This document shows positions 1 to 9,900 of a stretch of DNA of 64,000 nt, piece by piece. How positions within the stretch are numbered: position 1 is the stretch's first letter; each line of letters starts with the position of its first letter. The stretch is from Flavobacterium hibisci (GTDB lineage Bacteria; Bacteroidota; Bacteroidia; Flavobacteriales; Flavobacteriaceae), in the NCBI RefSeq assembly GCF_020026925.1, contig NZ_JAIQDW010000002.1, positions 1 through 64,000 of the forward strand. The letters are read 5' to 3'. The notes beneath the pieces were generated by a model. That model was not told the DNA's origin. It saw nothing but the letters and a program-made list of their open reading frames with translations, and did no database searches. The position numbers and the translations under genes are program-made.

Positions 1-1165
1 TTTTGTCCCATCGGGCACACAAAAAAATCTTTTTCGTGGTTGTAAAAAAGGTTTTGAACCAAAAACGGATTTTGCTGTTGCCTGCGCTTTTGTTCTTTAT
101 GAAAGTAATTGTATTTCACATACGCCTCAATTGCTTTTGCTTCCATTAACTCGTAATTTTCTTGGCTGCCGTACCCCGCATCTGCCACGATTTCTGAACT
201 TTGAGTTTGATATTGGCTTTCAAAACCATTCAAATGCCCTTCTAGAGTAGTGGTGTCCCCTGGGCTTTGATGCAGCCTAAAATGAGTGATAAACTGCGAT
301 TCGGTACTTATTTGCGCATTGTAAGCCGGTTTTAGCTGTCCGTTTTGCATGTGATCGTCCTTCAAACGCATAAAAGTAGCATCCGGATCGGTCTTGCTAT
401 ACGAGTTTCTTGGGCCCAAAATCTCAAGCTGTTGCTCGTATTTTTCAAGTCTTGGAAGATGTTCTTCTTGTAATTTATCAAGTTGTTTTTGAGTAGCTTT
501 AGAACGTTCTTTGAGCTTAGAATTCAGTTCTTGCAACTTTTCTTGTAGCGCCCTACTATCAATAGCACGTGGGGTTTCGGACTTATTAAGCGATTTTTGA
601 TCGATTTTGACCTGGCTCTCGATATCGGCGAGGACCGATTGGATTTTGGCTTGGAGCTTCTCTTTGTATTTCTCAACTGAACCTTTCCAAACAAAAGTAT
701 AACGATTGGCCGGGGATTCAATTTTCGTTCCGTCGATATACTGGACCTCCAGGCTTACATAACCCATTTCTTGCAACATACGCACCACATCAGAAAACAA
801 TTGCTGGATTTTTCCGCTTAATCTTTTTCCACGAAAATAATTTATCGTTCTAAAATCAGGGGTACTCTGGCCACTGAGCCACATAAAATGAATGTTCTCG
901 TGGAGTGCTTTTTCTATTTTTCGACAAGAATAAATATTGCTTAAATAGGCGTAAAACAGCACTTTAACCAACATTCTTGGGTGGTAACTACTGGTGCCCC
1001 CACCTTTGTATTGCTCAATTAAAGTATCGTGTTCAAGTGGTTGACCACTTCATTTACCAATCGAACGGGATGGTTTTGAGGAATTTTATTAAAAATATCT
1101 TCCGGAAAAAGACTTGGACTATTGGCTGGTAATGCCTTAAAATGTATTTTTGAATTGTTTGTCAT
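1..1165 (-). pseudogene. IS1182-like transposase, frameshifted and cut by window edge
   Basis: Read on the reverse strand from an ATG at 1165, the protein begins MTNNSKIHFKALP and runs into a stop after about 48 codons. The rest continues in another frame from about 1045 down to base 1, so a small indel lies near 1030-1050. Visible landmarks are the N-terminal DUF772-type region ([20 protein letters not shown]), a first catalytic Asp in YIDGTKIES (about 780-700), a coiled-coil insert rich in Glu, Lys and Gln, and [14 protein letters not shown] followed by IVADAGYGS, which carries the second Asp. The last visible residues are CPMGQ, so the final Glu of the DDE triad lies outside the window. 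Over 380 codons are visible; IS1182 transposases are usually about 450-550 residues. The family call is confident. Whether the shift inactivates the gene, is a sequencing error or is programmed cannot be decided here. Confidence 0.85.
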
Positions 1166-1194
1166 AGCAACCTCAAAATACTATTTTTGAGGGA

Positions 1195-1260
1195 TAAACA
1201 CAAAAAAAATCCCGAAAAATTTCGGGATTTTTGCCTTTTGAGACTTTTTAGACAGCCTCT
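1195..1260 (-). mobile_element. End of the IS1182-like element with internal terminator hairpin
   Basis: Upstream of the transposase start lies a hairpin whose arms are centred on TCCCGAAA and TTTCGGGA (about 1209-1229). On the reverse strand it is followed by a run of eight T. Outside it sits GAGGCTGTCTAAAAAGTCTC (reverse strand, about 1240-1260), which has the look of an IS terminal inverted repeat. The hairpin lies between the 3' end of the neighbouring MauE-like gene, transcribed toward the element, and the transposase start, so it would block read-through into the transposase. The other end of the element is outside the window, so the repeat could not be matched to its partner. Confidence 0.55.
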
Positions 1261-1324
1261 TCGGCGTTTATAGGGCGGAGCTTTTATTTTCGAACCCGGC
1301 ATCCAAAAACACGGATCAATAGGA

Positions 1325-1777
1325 TCAATGCGAAAACCTGTGGGATTGAAAAATTAAGCATAAATATTTGTTAGCCATTGCTGTTACTGCTAAGGCTATA
1401 AATAAACAATTGAAAATAAAATGTTCTTTCCATACCATTTTTTCCAGTATTCCACCGCATGAACAAGGCACAAAAGAGCTGAAGTTTAAGATGAAACAAA
1501 TATATGCCGTAAACAACACCATTAGTGCAAAAGCAGCCAGAAGACCTACTTTTCTGTATTTGGGAATTGTCAATAAGACTGCTGTCAGGATTTCAAATAA
1601 GGGTACTGACCATGAAATTTCTCCAGCAAATGCACTCAATAAAGGCGACTGCCCCAACTGTACCTGAAAGTTTTCGAAATCCAATAGCTTGCTGACTGCT
1701 GCATAGACGAACAACAGGACATACAGATAACAGATTATTTGTATCACCATACTTTTAAGACTTTTTTTTGACTCCAT
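1325..1777 (-). CDS. MauE/DoxX-like redox-associated membrane protein
   Basis: The 150-residue protein has four likely membrane helices (about residues 9-29, 46-66, 76-96 and 118-137). A short loop between helices 3 and 4 carries PCSCGG, with Cys105 and Cys107 two residues apart. This layout matches the MauE/DoxX-like family of inner-membrane proteins, where such cysteines are thought to take part in thiol redox exchange; MauE itself helps make methylamine dehydrogenase. No methylamine genes lie nearby, so the role here is open and a general redox or maturation function is only inference. The ATG at 1777 is the only good start. The gene ends about 65 bp from the IS element end, and its own downstream context may have been displaced by the insertion. 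Confidence 0.7.
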   Translation of the reverse strand: MESKKSLKSMVIQIICYLYVLLFVYAAVSKLLDFENFQVQLGQSPLLSAFAGEISWSVPLFEILTAVLLTIPKYRKVGLLAAFALMVLFTAYICFILNFSSFVPCSCGGILEKMVWKEHFIFNCLFIALAVTAMANKYLCLIFQSHRFSH

Positions 1778-1978
1778 ACTCTTATCTGTTTACTTTTTAT
1801 AAATTTGTTCCTAAACTCTAAACAAATTTAGATGGGTGGTTTTTAAAAAGTGTTGTGAAAAACAGGACAAAAGTTGTGAAAAACGCGCCTATTTAACCCT
1901 TAAAAATATTCCTGCGGTTTTTTACTATTACCATTGTTCTTTACTGTAATTTTTCAAGCTGAATAAATAAGGAAATAC

Positions 1979-2040
1979 AAAAGCCCATTCCTTAAGAAAT
2001 GGACAACTACGTTGTCTTACAACTTTTAGAATGGGCTTTA
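1979..2040 (-). terminator. Two-part hairpin downstream of the SnoaL-like gene
   Basis: An 11-bp perfect stem pairs AAAGCCCATTC (1980-1990) with GAATGGGCTTT (2029-2039). The 38-nt interior holds a second hairpin, GACAAC-TAC-GTTGTC (about 2002-2016). On the reverse strand the outer stem is followed by TTTTGTATTT, so it probably ends transcription of the gene stopping at 2148. The nested second stem is unusual for a simple terminator and could belong to a small structured RNA. Confidence 0.5.
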
Positions 2041-2147
2041 ACAGACTCCAATAGACAGATAGCATGAGAACTATCGCGATGGCATGATTTCAAATTAAAC
2101 TTCCCATACGCTTCAAACGAGTATTTTCGAAGTCAATTACAATATAA

Positions 2148-2597
2148 TCACTGAATTCCGGATTTTTTCTCGATTACGAATGCTTCTAACTCCGCCATTT
2201 TACCCTCTTTAAATCGCCAGATGTCACAATAAGTATAGTGAACGTATTCTCCATTTTTATTTTTTAAGGCAATGTTACCTGTTGCGGTTACAAAGTCACC
2301 CTCCTCTATTGCCCTTTCCATATCAAATACCGGTGGTGCCAGATAGAATTCGTTTATATATTGTCTTACCGCTTCTTTTCCTAAAAGGGTCCTCTCTCCC
2401 ACAAAGACCCATTTGGTATCTTCTGTAAGATAGGATAAGTATGCTTCGTATTCCCCTTTTTTTACATGTTCGTTTGCCTTAACTAATATCGTTGTATTTT
2501 TCATGTCGCTTTTCTTTTTTAATTTTAGATTTTCATTTTGAGAATACGTATTGAGTACTGTCATCAATACTACTATTTGTGATACTTTTTTTATCAT
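2148..2597 (-). CDS. SnoaL/NTF2-like protein, probably exported
   Basis: The mature region, about 118 residues from MKNTTILVKANEH, has the pattern of SnoaL-like (NTF2 superfamily) cone-shaped folds: an early helix and LSYLTEDTKWVFVG, then LLGKEAVRQYINEF, and a final strand pair around YTYCDIWRFKEGKM. Such proteins range from small isomerases to ligand-binding proteins, and no catalytic set can be assigned. I place the start at the ATG at 2597. It follows an AAAAGGA purine stretch and adds MIKKVSQIVVLMTVLNTYSQ, which reads as a signal peptide. An internal ATG at 2504 would give a cytoplasmic form, and a longer frame to 2696 looks unlikely. The gene is divergent from an HxlR regulator at 2724, which may control it. 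Confidence 0.7.
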   Translation of the reverse strand: MIKKVSQIVVLMTVLNTYSQNENLKLKKKSDMKNTTILVKANEHVKKGEYEAYLSYLTEDTKWVFVGERTLLGKEAVRQYINEFYLAPPVFDMERAIEEGDFVTATGNIALKNKNGEYVHYTYCDIWRFKEGKMAELEAFVIEKKSGIQ

Positions 2598-2723
2598 TCC
2601 TTTTTTTGATTTAATTTTGAATTTTAGATTATTTAAACAGAAATAGTTCTGCGAAGCTATAACATAAAAGTGATATTGGCTGTATAGACAACCCATTGTA
2701 AGGTACTATCAAAAATGTAAGTT

Positions 2724-3086
2724 ATGTCGAAAGTTAAGGTTACAAGCACAAATTTTGAAAATAAAAAAATCCTGGAAGATGAGTGCGCTGAGGTATATGC
2801 AGCAAATATCATTGGCGGCCAATGGTCCCTTGTAATTTGTTCCTGGCTGTTACAAGGCAAAATGCGTTTTGGCGAAATAAAAAAGTCTATCCCCAATATC
2901 ACCGAACGTATGCTAACCCTACAACTGCGGAAACTGGAACAAGATAATATCATAAAAAGAAAGGTATATGCTGAGGTCCCTCCTAAAGTTGAATATGAGC
3001 TAACAGAAATTGGATATGAACTAAAACCGATAATCCAGCAAATGGAAGAATGGGGAAAAAGGCACAAATATTTGTATGCTAAATGA
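2724..3086 (+). CDS. HxlR-family transcriptional regulator
   Basis: This 120-residue winged-helix protein has the HxlR pattern. A Cys sits near the N terminus (DECAEVYA), followed by GGQWSLVICSWLLQGKMRFGE, then IPNITERMLTLQLRKLEQD as the recognition region, and the wing KVEYELTEIGYEL. HxlR proteins are small DNA-binding regulators that often respond to reactive electrophiles or oxidants through the N-terminal cysteine. The start ATG at 2724 gives the normal family length. It is transcribed away from the SnoaL-like gene across a gap of about 126 bp, the usual arrangement for a regulator and its target, so control of that gene and itself is a fair inference. Confidence 0.88.
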   Translation: MSKVKVTSTNFENKKILEDECAEVYAANIIGGQWSLVICSWLLQGKMRFGEIKKSIPNITERMLTLQLRKLEQDNIIKRKVYAEVPPKVEYELTEIGYELKPIIQQMEEWGKRHKYLYAK

Positions 3087-3642
3087 TGATGTAGAAAATT
3101 GTTTATCGACCGAAAGAAAATGGAAAACTTGTGGGGCTGTTTAAAACCCCAGCCTGGGAAATCCACACCCCTTATTTTGAGAAGCGGAATATCTATTTTT
3201 ACGTAAACAAATGCGAATTTAGGATTGTGGATTTTTTAAACCCACATCATCAGGATCCTAGTCTATTAGGCGGCAAACCTGTTTTTATGAGAAATTACTC
3301 ACTTCCTGCAACAGTTCTTATTTTAATTATTTAAAATACTGTACGAAACCCACTCTGTACTCAAAGAGGCACGAAATTACTTCTTTTTATTTTATCTAAG
3401 ATGAAGATACTATTGATTATGCAATCATTTGCCATTTCATTTTTACTTCAGAACATACTTATAAATAATCAAATTTAACTCTATTTGAAAAGGGTTCAAC
3501 TTTAATTAAAAAGTCGAACCCCTTTATTTTAATTTTGTCTGCTTTTTTTATGCAACTTCCAACTTTTGAAAAGCCCACCATATGCGTCAATCTGCTTTTA
3601 AAAGTTGAAATCACTTAATTGTTTTAATTTTTTACAGAACAA
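3087..3642. other. Intergenic region without a supported gene
   Basis: About 550 bp of AT-rich sequence lies downstream of the HxlR gene. The only long frame (3131-3334) has no family resemblance or ribosome site and was not accepted. The single clear element is the hairpin at 3488-3526, listed separately. Confidence 0.5.
3488..3526 (+). terminator. Rho-independent terminator-like hairpin
   Basis: AAAGGGTTCAACTT pairs with AAGTCGAACCCCTTT (one mismatch or bulge) across a loop of about 7 nt and is followed by TATTTT. It lies 400 bp past the HxlR gene, and A/T runs on both sides would allow use in either direction. Confidence 0.55.
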
Positions 3643-3798
3643 TTATAAATAATCCCTAATGAACTCAATAAAATTGCTTGTACCAAATTCAGTAAAAAAG
3701 ACCTGTATTAATGGCTTTGCCAAATCTATTATTAATGAAGCCCAGAAAAATGTTCCGATAAAAATAAGGAGCCAGGTAATTCTATTTATGTGTCTCAT
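3643..3798 (-). CDS. Small membrane protein, 51 residues
   Basis: A frame of 51 codons starts with ATG at 3798 and ends with TAA at 3643-3645. The product begins MRHINRITW and contains one strongly hydrophobic stretch (about residues 8-25, LLIFIGTFFWASLII) after a basic N terminus, then an amphipathic tail ending EFIRDYL. This is the pattern of a single-pass inner-membrane miniprotein with a cytoplasmic N terminus. No family is recognised and the ribosome site is weak. It lies alone, about 205 bp downstream of the OmpA-like gene on the same strand. Chance origin cannot be excluded at this length. Confidence 0.42.
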   Translation of the reverse strand: MRHINRITWLLIFIGTFFWASLIIDLAKPLIQVFFTEFGTSNFIEFIRDYL

Positions 3799-4000
3799 AA
3801 TTTCAATATCTTAATTATATGAAAAAATCTTCAGTTTTTTGAATGCTCACAGAAGTCCGATTAAATAAAATGCCTGATAATTTATCTTCGACGCATACAC
3901 TTTGACTCCCTTTTAAAATTAAATTAATACGGATAGTTAAATAAATCTGACAAAATGCTAAGTCCTAAATAAGCCTGTCTTTTTGTACCCTATAATTTAT

Positions 4001-5938
4001 TTACTGCATGGAAACAATTACGAATTCGCTTCTTCTGTTTAACTGGTGTTCTTCTTCTGTACAATTTACATTATCTGAACATTTATTGATCAGCTGACTT
4101 TCTCCATAACCCCTGCCTGATATTCTTTTAGCAGCAATTCCTTTTTGGATTAACCAGTTGATTGTGGCTTTCGCTCTTTTATTAGACAATGCCATATTGT
4201 ATTTTTTAGTTTGCCTGCTATCGGTATGGGAACGAACGTCAATTTTCATGGATGGATACTGTTTTAGTACAGCTAAAATCTTTTCTAACTCAAAAGCAGC
4301 ATCATTTCGGATAAAGGATTTATCCAGATCAAAATAAACAATAGGAATTTCAAGAGTCTTCGCCAAATCAGTCCCCACTCCTATTTCCTTCCTATTTTTT
4401 ACCAATGCAATATTCAATTCTGATTTATCAGTTGGATGAATTGAAATTTTGGCTTCATTAGTTTCATATTCCTTTTTTGCCGCCCTTACATAATACGTTT
4501 GATTGCATTTTACGTTAAAGCTGTAAGTTCCGTCTGCAGCTGATACTACTTCTGCAATTTGCTGAAACTTATCATCAAGCAAAATTACTTTTGCAGTACT
4601 CAGCATCTCATTTGTATCAGAGTCTGATATTATACCCACTAATTGTTTATCGCAATTGAGTTTTCTCGTTTCTGTGAATTTATATATATCGTCATTTCCA
4701 ATTCCTCCTTCTTTATTGGATGAAAAAAATCCTTTTCTGGTATTACTGTCCATTATAAAGGCAAAATCATCAAATTTGGTATTAACCGGTTCCCCTATAT
4801 TTTGCACCTGACCGAAATCTGAATCAGTATTGATTTTTGAAACAAATATGTCAAGTCCTCCTAACCCCGGACGTCCGTCGCTGGCAAAATAAAGTTCATT
4901 TTCTGCGGATATAAAAGGGAACGTTTCACGTCCTTCTGTATTAATTGCCGCGCCAAGATTTTTAGGTTTTCCAAATGTACCATCTTCGTTAATTACAACA
5001 CTATACAAATCAGACTGCCCAAAACTTCCCGGCATATCGGATGCAAAGTATAATTTTTTTTCATCGGGACCCAAAGCCGGATGTGCCACACTAAACTGAT
5101 CACTATTAAAAGGTAATTCTGTAATATTGGTCCATTTATCATTAATGAAATCAGCTTTATACAATTTTAACAATGTAATTCTTTTTTCATCTTTTCCTTT
5201 TTTTCCATTTAAAAAATTGTTTCTGGTAAAATACATTGTCTTTCCATCTTTGGTAAAAACAGGTGTAGATTCATTAAATTTTGAATTAATTTTTTTCTGA
5301 AACCGGATTGGATTCCCTAAAGTCCCATCTGTTTTTAATTCTGCAGCATATAAGTTCGTAAAAGACCTGTTTGTCCATCTAAATGTTTTTTTGCTAACCG
5401 TTCCGGTATCACGTGAAGAAGCAAATATTAATTTATTATTTATTATTGCACTTCCGTAATCTGACTGAGTGGAATTAATACCCGTTTCTGATATATCAAA
5501 CCTACCCGAATTTAACTTAATCTGTTCTAAATAGTTTTTATTATTCTGATATAAGACTCCTCTTGTATCCGTTTTAACTTTTTCATTAAAAGCAGCAAGC
5601 ATTTCATCTGATTTAGCGTAATCCCCTGTAGATTTAAGAGTCTGCGCATACCTGTAAAAATATTCAGGCTCCTGTTGACTATTTAATGAAAATAATGCAT
5701 CATACCACTTTGCAGCTTTAGTGAGTTCAGCATTGAAATAATAGGCATTTCCCAGTCTCTGAAACATTTTTTCATCCTTATATCCATTTTCGGCTACTTT
5801 TTCATAAATAGAAATAGCATCTATATAAGCATATTGATTATAGTTCTTCTCTGCTTTATTTAGGGCTGTCTTTTGCGCTGTTCCACAAAAAGAAACAGAA
5901 GACAAAAAAACGGTATATATTAAATTTTTAATTTTCAT
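4001..5938 (-). CDS. TPR/PD40/OmpA-family envelope protein
   Basis: The 645-residue protein has a signal peptide (to about residue 21), TPR-like helices (about 25-125), and a PD40/WD40-like beta-propeller (about 150-420) with repeats such as KKLYFASDMPGS and ENELYFASDGRPG. These are followed by a carboxypeptidase-regulatory-like domain (about 435-515) and a C-terminal OmpA peptidoglycan-binding domain (about 525-640, with VYFDLDKSFI, IDVRSHTDSR and LSNKRAKATINWL). Proteins of this architecture sit in the periplasm or outer membrane of Bacteroidota and often accompany PorP/SprF proteins. It follows the PorP-like gene with only 2 bp between them, so the two are cotranscribed. The likely role is to anchor the PorP/adhesin assembly to the cell wall. 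No canonical lipobox is present: the residues before Cys are VSF. Confidence 0.88.
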   Translation of the reverse strand: MKIKNLIYTVFLSSVSFCGTAQKTALNKAEKNYNQYAYIDAISIYEKVAENGYKDEKMFQRLGNAYYFNAELTKAAKWYDALFSLNSQQEPEYFYRYAQTLKSTGDYAKSDEMLAAFNEKVKTDTRGVLYQNNKNYLEQIKLNSGRFDISETGINSTQSDYGSAIINNKLIFASSRDTGTVSKKTFRWTNRSFTNLYAAELKTDGTLGNPIRFQKKINSKFNESTPVFTKDGKTMYFTRNNFLNGKKGKDEKRITLLKLYKADFINDKWTNITELPFNSDQFSVAHPALGPDEKKLYFASDMPGSFGQSDLYSVVINEDGTFGKPKNLGAAINTEGRETFPFISAENELYFASDGRPGLGGLDIFVSKINTDSDFGQVQNIGEPVNTKFDDFAFIMDSNTRKGFFSSNKEGGIGNDDIYKFTETRKLNCDKQLVGIISDSDTNEMLSTAKVILLDDKFQQIAEVVSAADGTYSFNVKCNQTYYVRAAKKEYETNEAKISIHPTDKSELNIALVKNRKEIGVGTDLAKTLEIPIVYFDLDKSFIRNDAAFELEKILAVLKQYPSMKIDVRSHTDSRQTKKYNMALSNKRAKATINWLIQKGIAAKRISGRGYGESQLINKCSDNVNCTEEEHQLNRRSEFVIVSMQ

Positions 5939-5940
5939 AA

Positions 5941-6849
5941 TTAGAAAAATCTTGGTGAAGTTATTCTGCTATACTTATTTAAGAACTCAAAACGGAGGAA
6001 TATTTCATGCGATCCTGAATTATAATTTACTAACCTGGTTGTTTCACGATCATAAGCATACCCCAGATACAGGCCATCAGTTATCTGAAATCCTGCCATT
6101 GCACTCACAGCTGCACTCCATCTGTAAGCAACACCTAAAACAAACTTGTCGTTAAACATAAAATTAGCCGATGCATCAACCTGAAGAGGTGAACCCTCAA
6201 CCATTTTGGTCAATACTGCCGGTTTAAATTTTATCATTTCATATTGGTCTAAGTTGAATACATAACCTGCTATCAAATAATAATTGATACGACTTTTGTA
6301 TATAGCCACCTCATTATCGTTATACTGATTTGTCTGGATAAAATTAGGTACAGACAAACCTACATAAGCTTTATCTGTGTGCCAGTAAACACCTGCACCA
6401 ATATTAGGTGTAAACTTGTTTTTTAAATTCTGAAATTGCTGGTCCCCCTGATCTTCAGGTGTCAGCCTGTTTGGATCAAGATTGAATAGATTTGCTGATC
6501 CTTTTATACCAAAAGAAAGTTTAGCTTCAGCCGATGTTGGTATAGAATAAGAAAAATCAGCTGATAAGTTGTTTTCATTGGTGGGACCAATCTTATCGTT
6601 TATTAATGAAAGTCCGAGCCCAACATTTTCACCTACTGGTGCATTGACAGAAAAATTACTTGTTTCCGGAGCTCCATCTAATCCAACCCATTGTGTACGA
6701 TACAATCCAAAAACGCTTATAACTCCTCTTGAACCTGCGTATGCAGGGTTTATATTAATAGTATTGTACATGTATTGTGTGAACTGCGCATCTTGCTGAG
6801 CAAAACTGGCAACCGAACAAAACAATAAGATTAAAACTAATTTTTTCAT
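5941..6849 (-). CDS. PorP/SprF-family type IX secretion membrane protein
   Basis: The 302-residue protein has a signal peptide (about 17 residues) and the family signature QQDAQFTQYMYNTININPAY right after it, then repeated beta strands typical of an outer-membrane barrel. It ends with an aromatic residue (RFF), as barrel proteins do. PorP/SprF proteins are encoded beside T9SS substrates with type B C-terminal domains. In Flavobacterium johnsoniae, SprF is needed for secretion of the adhesin SprB, and PorP-like partners hold type B proteins on the surface. Here it lies 57 bp downstream of such a substrate, so it is probably the dedicated partner of that adhesin. Confidence 0.9.
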   Translation of the reverse strand: MKKLVLILLFCSVASFAQQDAQFTQYMYNTININPAYAGSRGVISVFGLYRTQWVGLDGAPETSNFSVNAPVGENVGLGLSLINDKIGPTNENNLSADFSYSIPTSAEAKLSFGIKGSANLFNLDPNRLTPEDQGDQQFQNLKNKFTPNIGAGVYWHTDKAYVGLSVPNFIQTNQYNDNEVAIYKSRINYYLIAGYVFNLDQYEMIKFKPAVLTKMVEGSPLQVDASANFMFNDKFVLGVAYRWSAAVSAMAGFQITDGLYLGYAYDRETTRLVNYNSGSHEIFLRFEFLNKYSRITSPRFF

Positions 6850-6906
6850 TTATTTTATTTTTAAATAATGGCTTAGCTTTTCACTAAGCCATTTCATTAT
6901 AAATTA

Positions 6907-9900
6907 TTATTTAGTAAGGTATAAATAGCCTGCTTTCTGTTGCGGATTTGATTGCTTATCTTTATATCTAACGACATAATAGTACGTACCCTCAGGCAAC
7001 CCGTCTGATGTTTTAATAGTAGCACGACCTTCTGATACACCTGTAAAAGCAATGTCATTATTATTGTAATGATCCCTTTCAAATACTAAAACTCCCCAAC
7101 GGTTGTAAATCTGCACGGTATTATCAGGATAACATTCCAGCCCTTGTACATAGAATTTTTTGTTCTTTTCATCACCATTTGCGGAAACAGCATTAAAGAT
7201 TTTAATCACACATCCGCTTAATTCTAAAATGGTTGGTCTTTCTCCTTCATCATCACTAAAATCTGACTTATCTGAAACACTTATTCCGCTTTGGGTAATT
7301 CCAGATACTGTTGCCTGGTTACTTATGCTTCCGGAATTCACATCTGACTGAGTTAAAGTATAAGTTCCTGTGATTGAAAAGTTATTGCTTTCGCCAACTG
7401 CTAAATTGATAGGGCCTCCGCTCATAATAATGCCCGGCAATGGGTCGGAAACTACTATATTTTCAAGATCAACATTACCTTTATTTGTTATCGTAAAACT
7501 ATACGTTAACGTTTCTCCGGCTTCCGCATATCCGTTTCCGTTGCTATCGTTTAATATTCCTGTTTTCACTATTGCAATTGCAGGCACTTCAACAAAAATC
7601 TCCGCTGTTGCAGTACTACAATTAGAAGGATTAGCCACTTCACATATTTGGTATGTTATGGTGTGTTGTCCTGCTGCCGTAATCGGTGCAACATCTATTG
7701 TCCCATCAGCATTAAGGGAAATACCGTTTGGTAAATTTACCCCTGTTACAATAACATCTGAAGGCACAAGAGGATTTCCGTTTAATGTATCATTATCCAA
7801 AACATTGACAACTTCTAAAGAACCATTAATTCCGTCTGCTAATTTTACCGGATCTGCTACTGCCTGCAGTAAGGCTTTTTCAATTATTAATGTTATCAAT
7901 GCAGGACTGGCATCAATACCTCCTTCATTATCAGTAGCAGTAAATGTAAATGTATCATTACCCACAAAGGCTCCATTAGGATCATAAGTAAGCTGTGCTG
8001 CCTCAGCCGGTGTTAAAATCTGATTGGCTGTTACCGGAACTCCTGATAAAGCTAAAACTCCATGAGCAGGTAAACTTACTATAGTATAACTTACAATAGT
8101 TCCATCTATATCTGTTGCTGTTAATGCATTGATTAATGTTGGCCCTGCTGTTGATAAAACAGGAGTATTTGTGTCATCTAATGCTATTGGCGCATCATTC
8201 ACCGCATTCACGGTAATGACAACATCGGCTGTATCAGTCAGCACACCATCAGTTAAGGTATAAGTGATCGTTGGCACTGTTCCGTTGTAATTGCTTGCCG
8301 GCACGAAAGTCATGCTTCCGTTTGCTAGTATGGTAATATTTCCAACGCCCGGGATGGCAACTGGTGAACCTACAGACTGTGTGCCTGTGATTCCCGCTAT
8401 GGTGTAATCCTGAACCGTAAGCACGGCAGAGTCGATATCGCTGTCTACTCCTGCCACTGCATCAATATCAGTAATTATGTTTCCGATAATCGAAGCTGCA
8501 TCCTCAAGGCCGCTGTAGGAATTGTTTTGCGCAACAGGTGCATCATTCACCGCATTAACGGTAATGACAATATCGGCTGTATCGGTCAGCGCACCATCAG
8601 TCAATGTATAAGTGATCGTTGGCACTGTGCCGTTGTAATTGGCTGCCGGAACGAAAGTAAGGCTTCCGTCTGCCAGTATGGTAATGTTTCCAACGCCCGG
8701 GATGGCAACTGGTGAACCTACAGACTGTGTGCCTGTGATTCCTGCTATGGTGTAATCCTGAACCGTAAACACGGCAGAGTCGATATCGCTGTCTACTCCG
8801 GCCACTGCATCAATATCAGTAATTACGTTTCCGGTAATCGAAGCCGCATCCTCCAGGCCGCTGTAGGCATTGTTTTGTGCAACAGGTGCATCATTGACCG
8901 CATTTACGGTAATGACAACATCGGCTGTATCGGTCAGCGCACCATCAGTTAAGGTATAAGTGATCGTTGGCACTGTGCCATTGTAATTGGCTGCCGGCAC
9001 GAAAGTCATGCTTCCGTTTGCCAGTATGGTAATATTTCCAACGCCCGGGATGGCAACTGGCGAACCTACTGCCTGTATGCCTGTGATTCCCGCTATGGTG
9101 TAATCCTGAACCGTAAGCACGGCAGAGTCGATATCGCTGTCCACTCCGGCAACAGGATCGGTATCAGTAATCACGTTTCCGGTAATCGAAGCCGCATCCT
9201 CAAGGCCACTGTAGGCATTGTTTTGTGCTATTGGTGCATCATTCACCGCATTTACGGTAATGACAACATCGGCCGTATCGGTCAGTGCGCCATCAGTCAA
9301 GGTATAAGTGATCGTTGGCACCGTGCCGTTGTAATTGGCCGCCGGAACGAAAGTAATACTACCGTTTGCCAATATGGTAATTTGTCCAACGCCCGGGATG
9401 GCAACTGGCGAACCTACTGCCTGTATGCCTGTGATTCCTGCTATGGTGTAATCCTGAACCGTAAGCACTGTAGAGTCGATATCGCTGTCTACCCCTGCCA
9501 CTGCATCAATATCAGTAATTATGTTTCCGGTAATCGAAGCCGCATCCTCCAGGCCGCTGTAGGCATTGTTTTGTGCAACAGGTGCATCATTGACCGCATT
9601 TACGGTGATAAGCTGATTAGCTGTAGCCGTCCCGCCGTTTCCATCGCTGATCACGTAAGGAAAACTGATCGCTGTGCCAGAGTTGAAGTTGACATCAGGC
9701 GTAAAGGTAATGACCCCTGCAGCTGATATATTTACTGTACCGTTTGGCACTGTTATGCTTTGGGCTGCGCCAGTCAATGCGGTTCCGTTGATAGAGGTAA
9801 TTGTAAGGGTATCTCCGTCAGCGTCTGTATCCAAGGCAAGAGGGTTCAGGTTAACGGTACTGTCTTCTGCAACTGTATAAGTATCATCAACTGCAACAGG

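Noticed and set aside
2657..3166. Reverse frame opposite the HxlR regulator
   Set aside because: Shadow of a well-supported regulator gene.
3131..3334. Forward frame of 67 codons after the HxlR gene
   Set aside because: No family, no ribosome site and odd composition; unlikely to be a gene.
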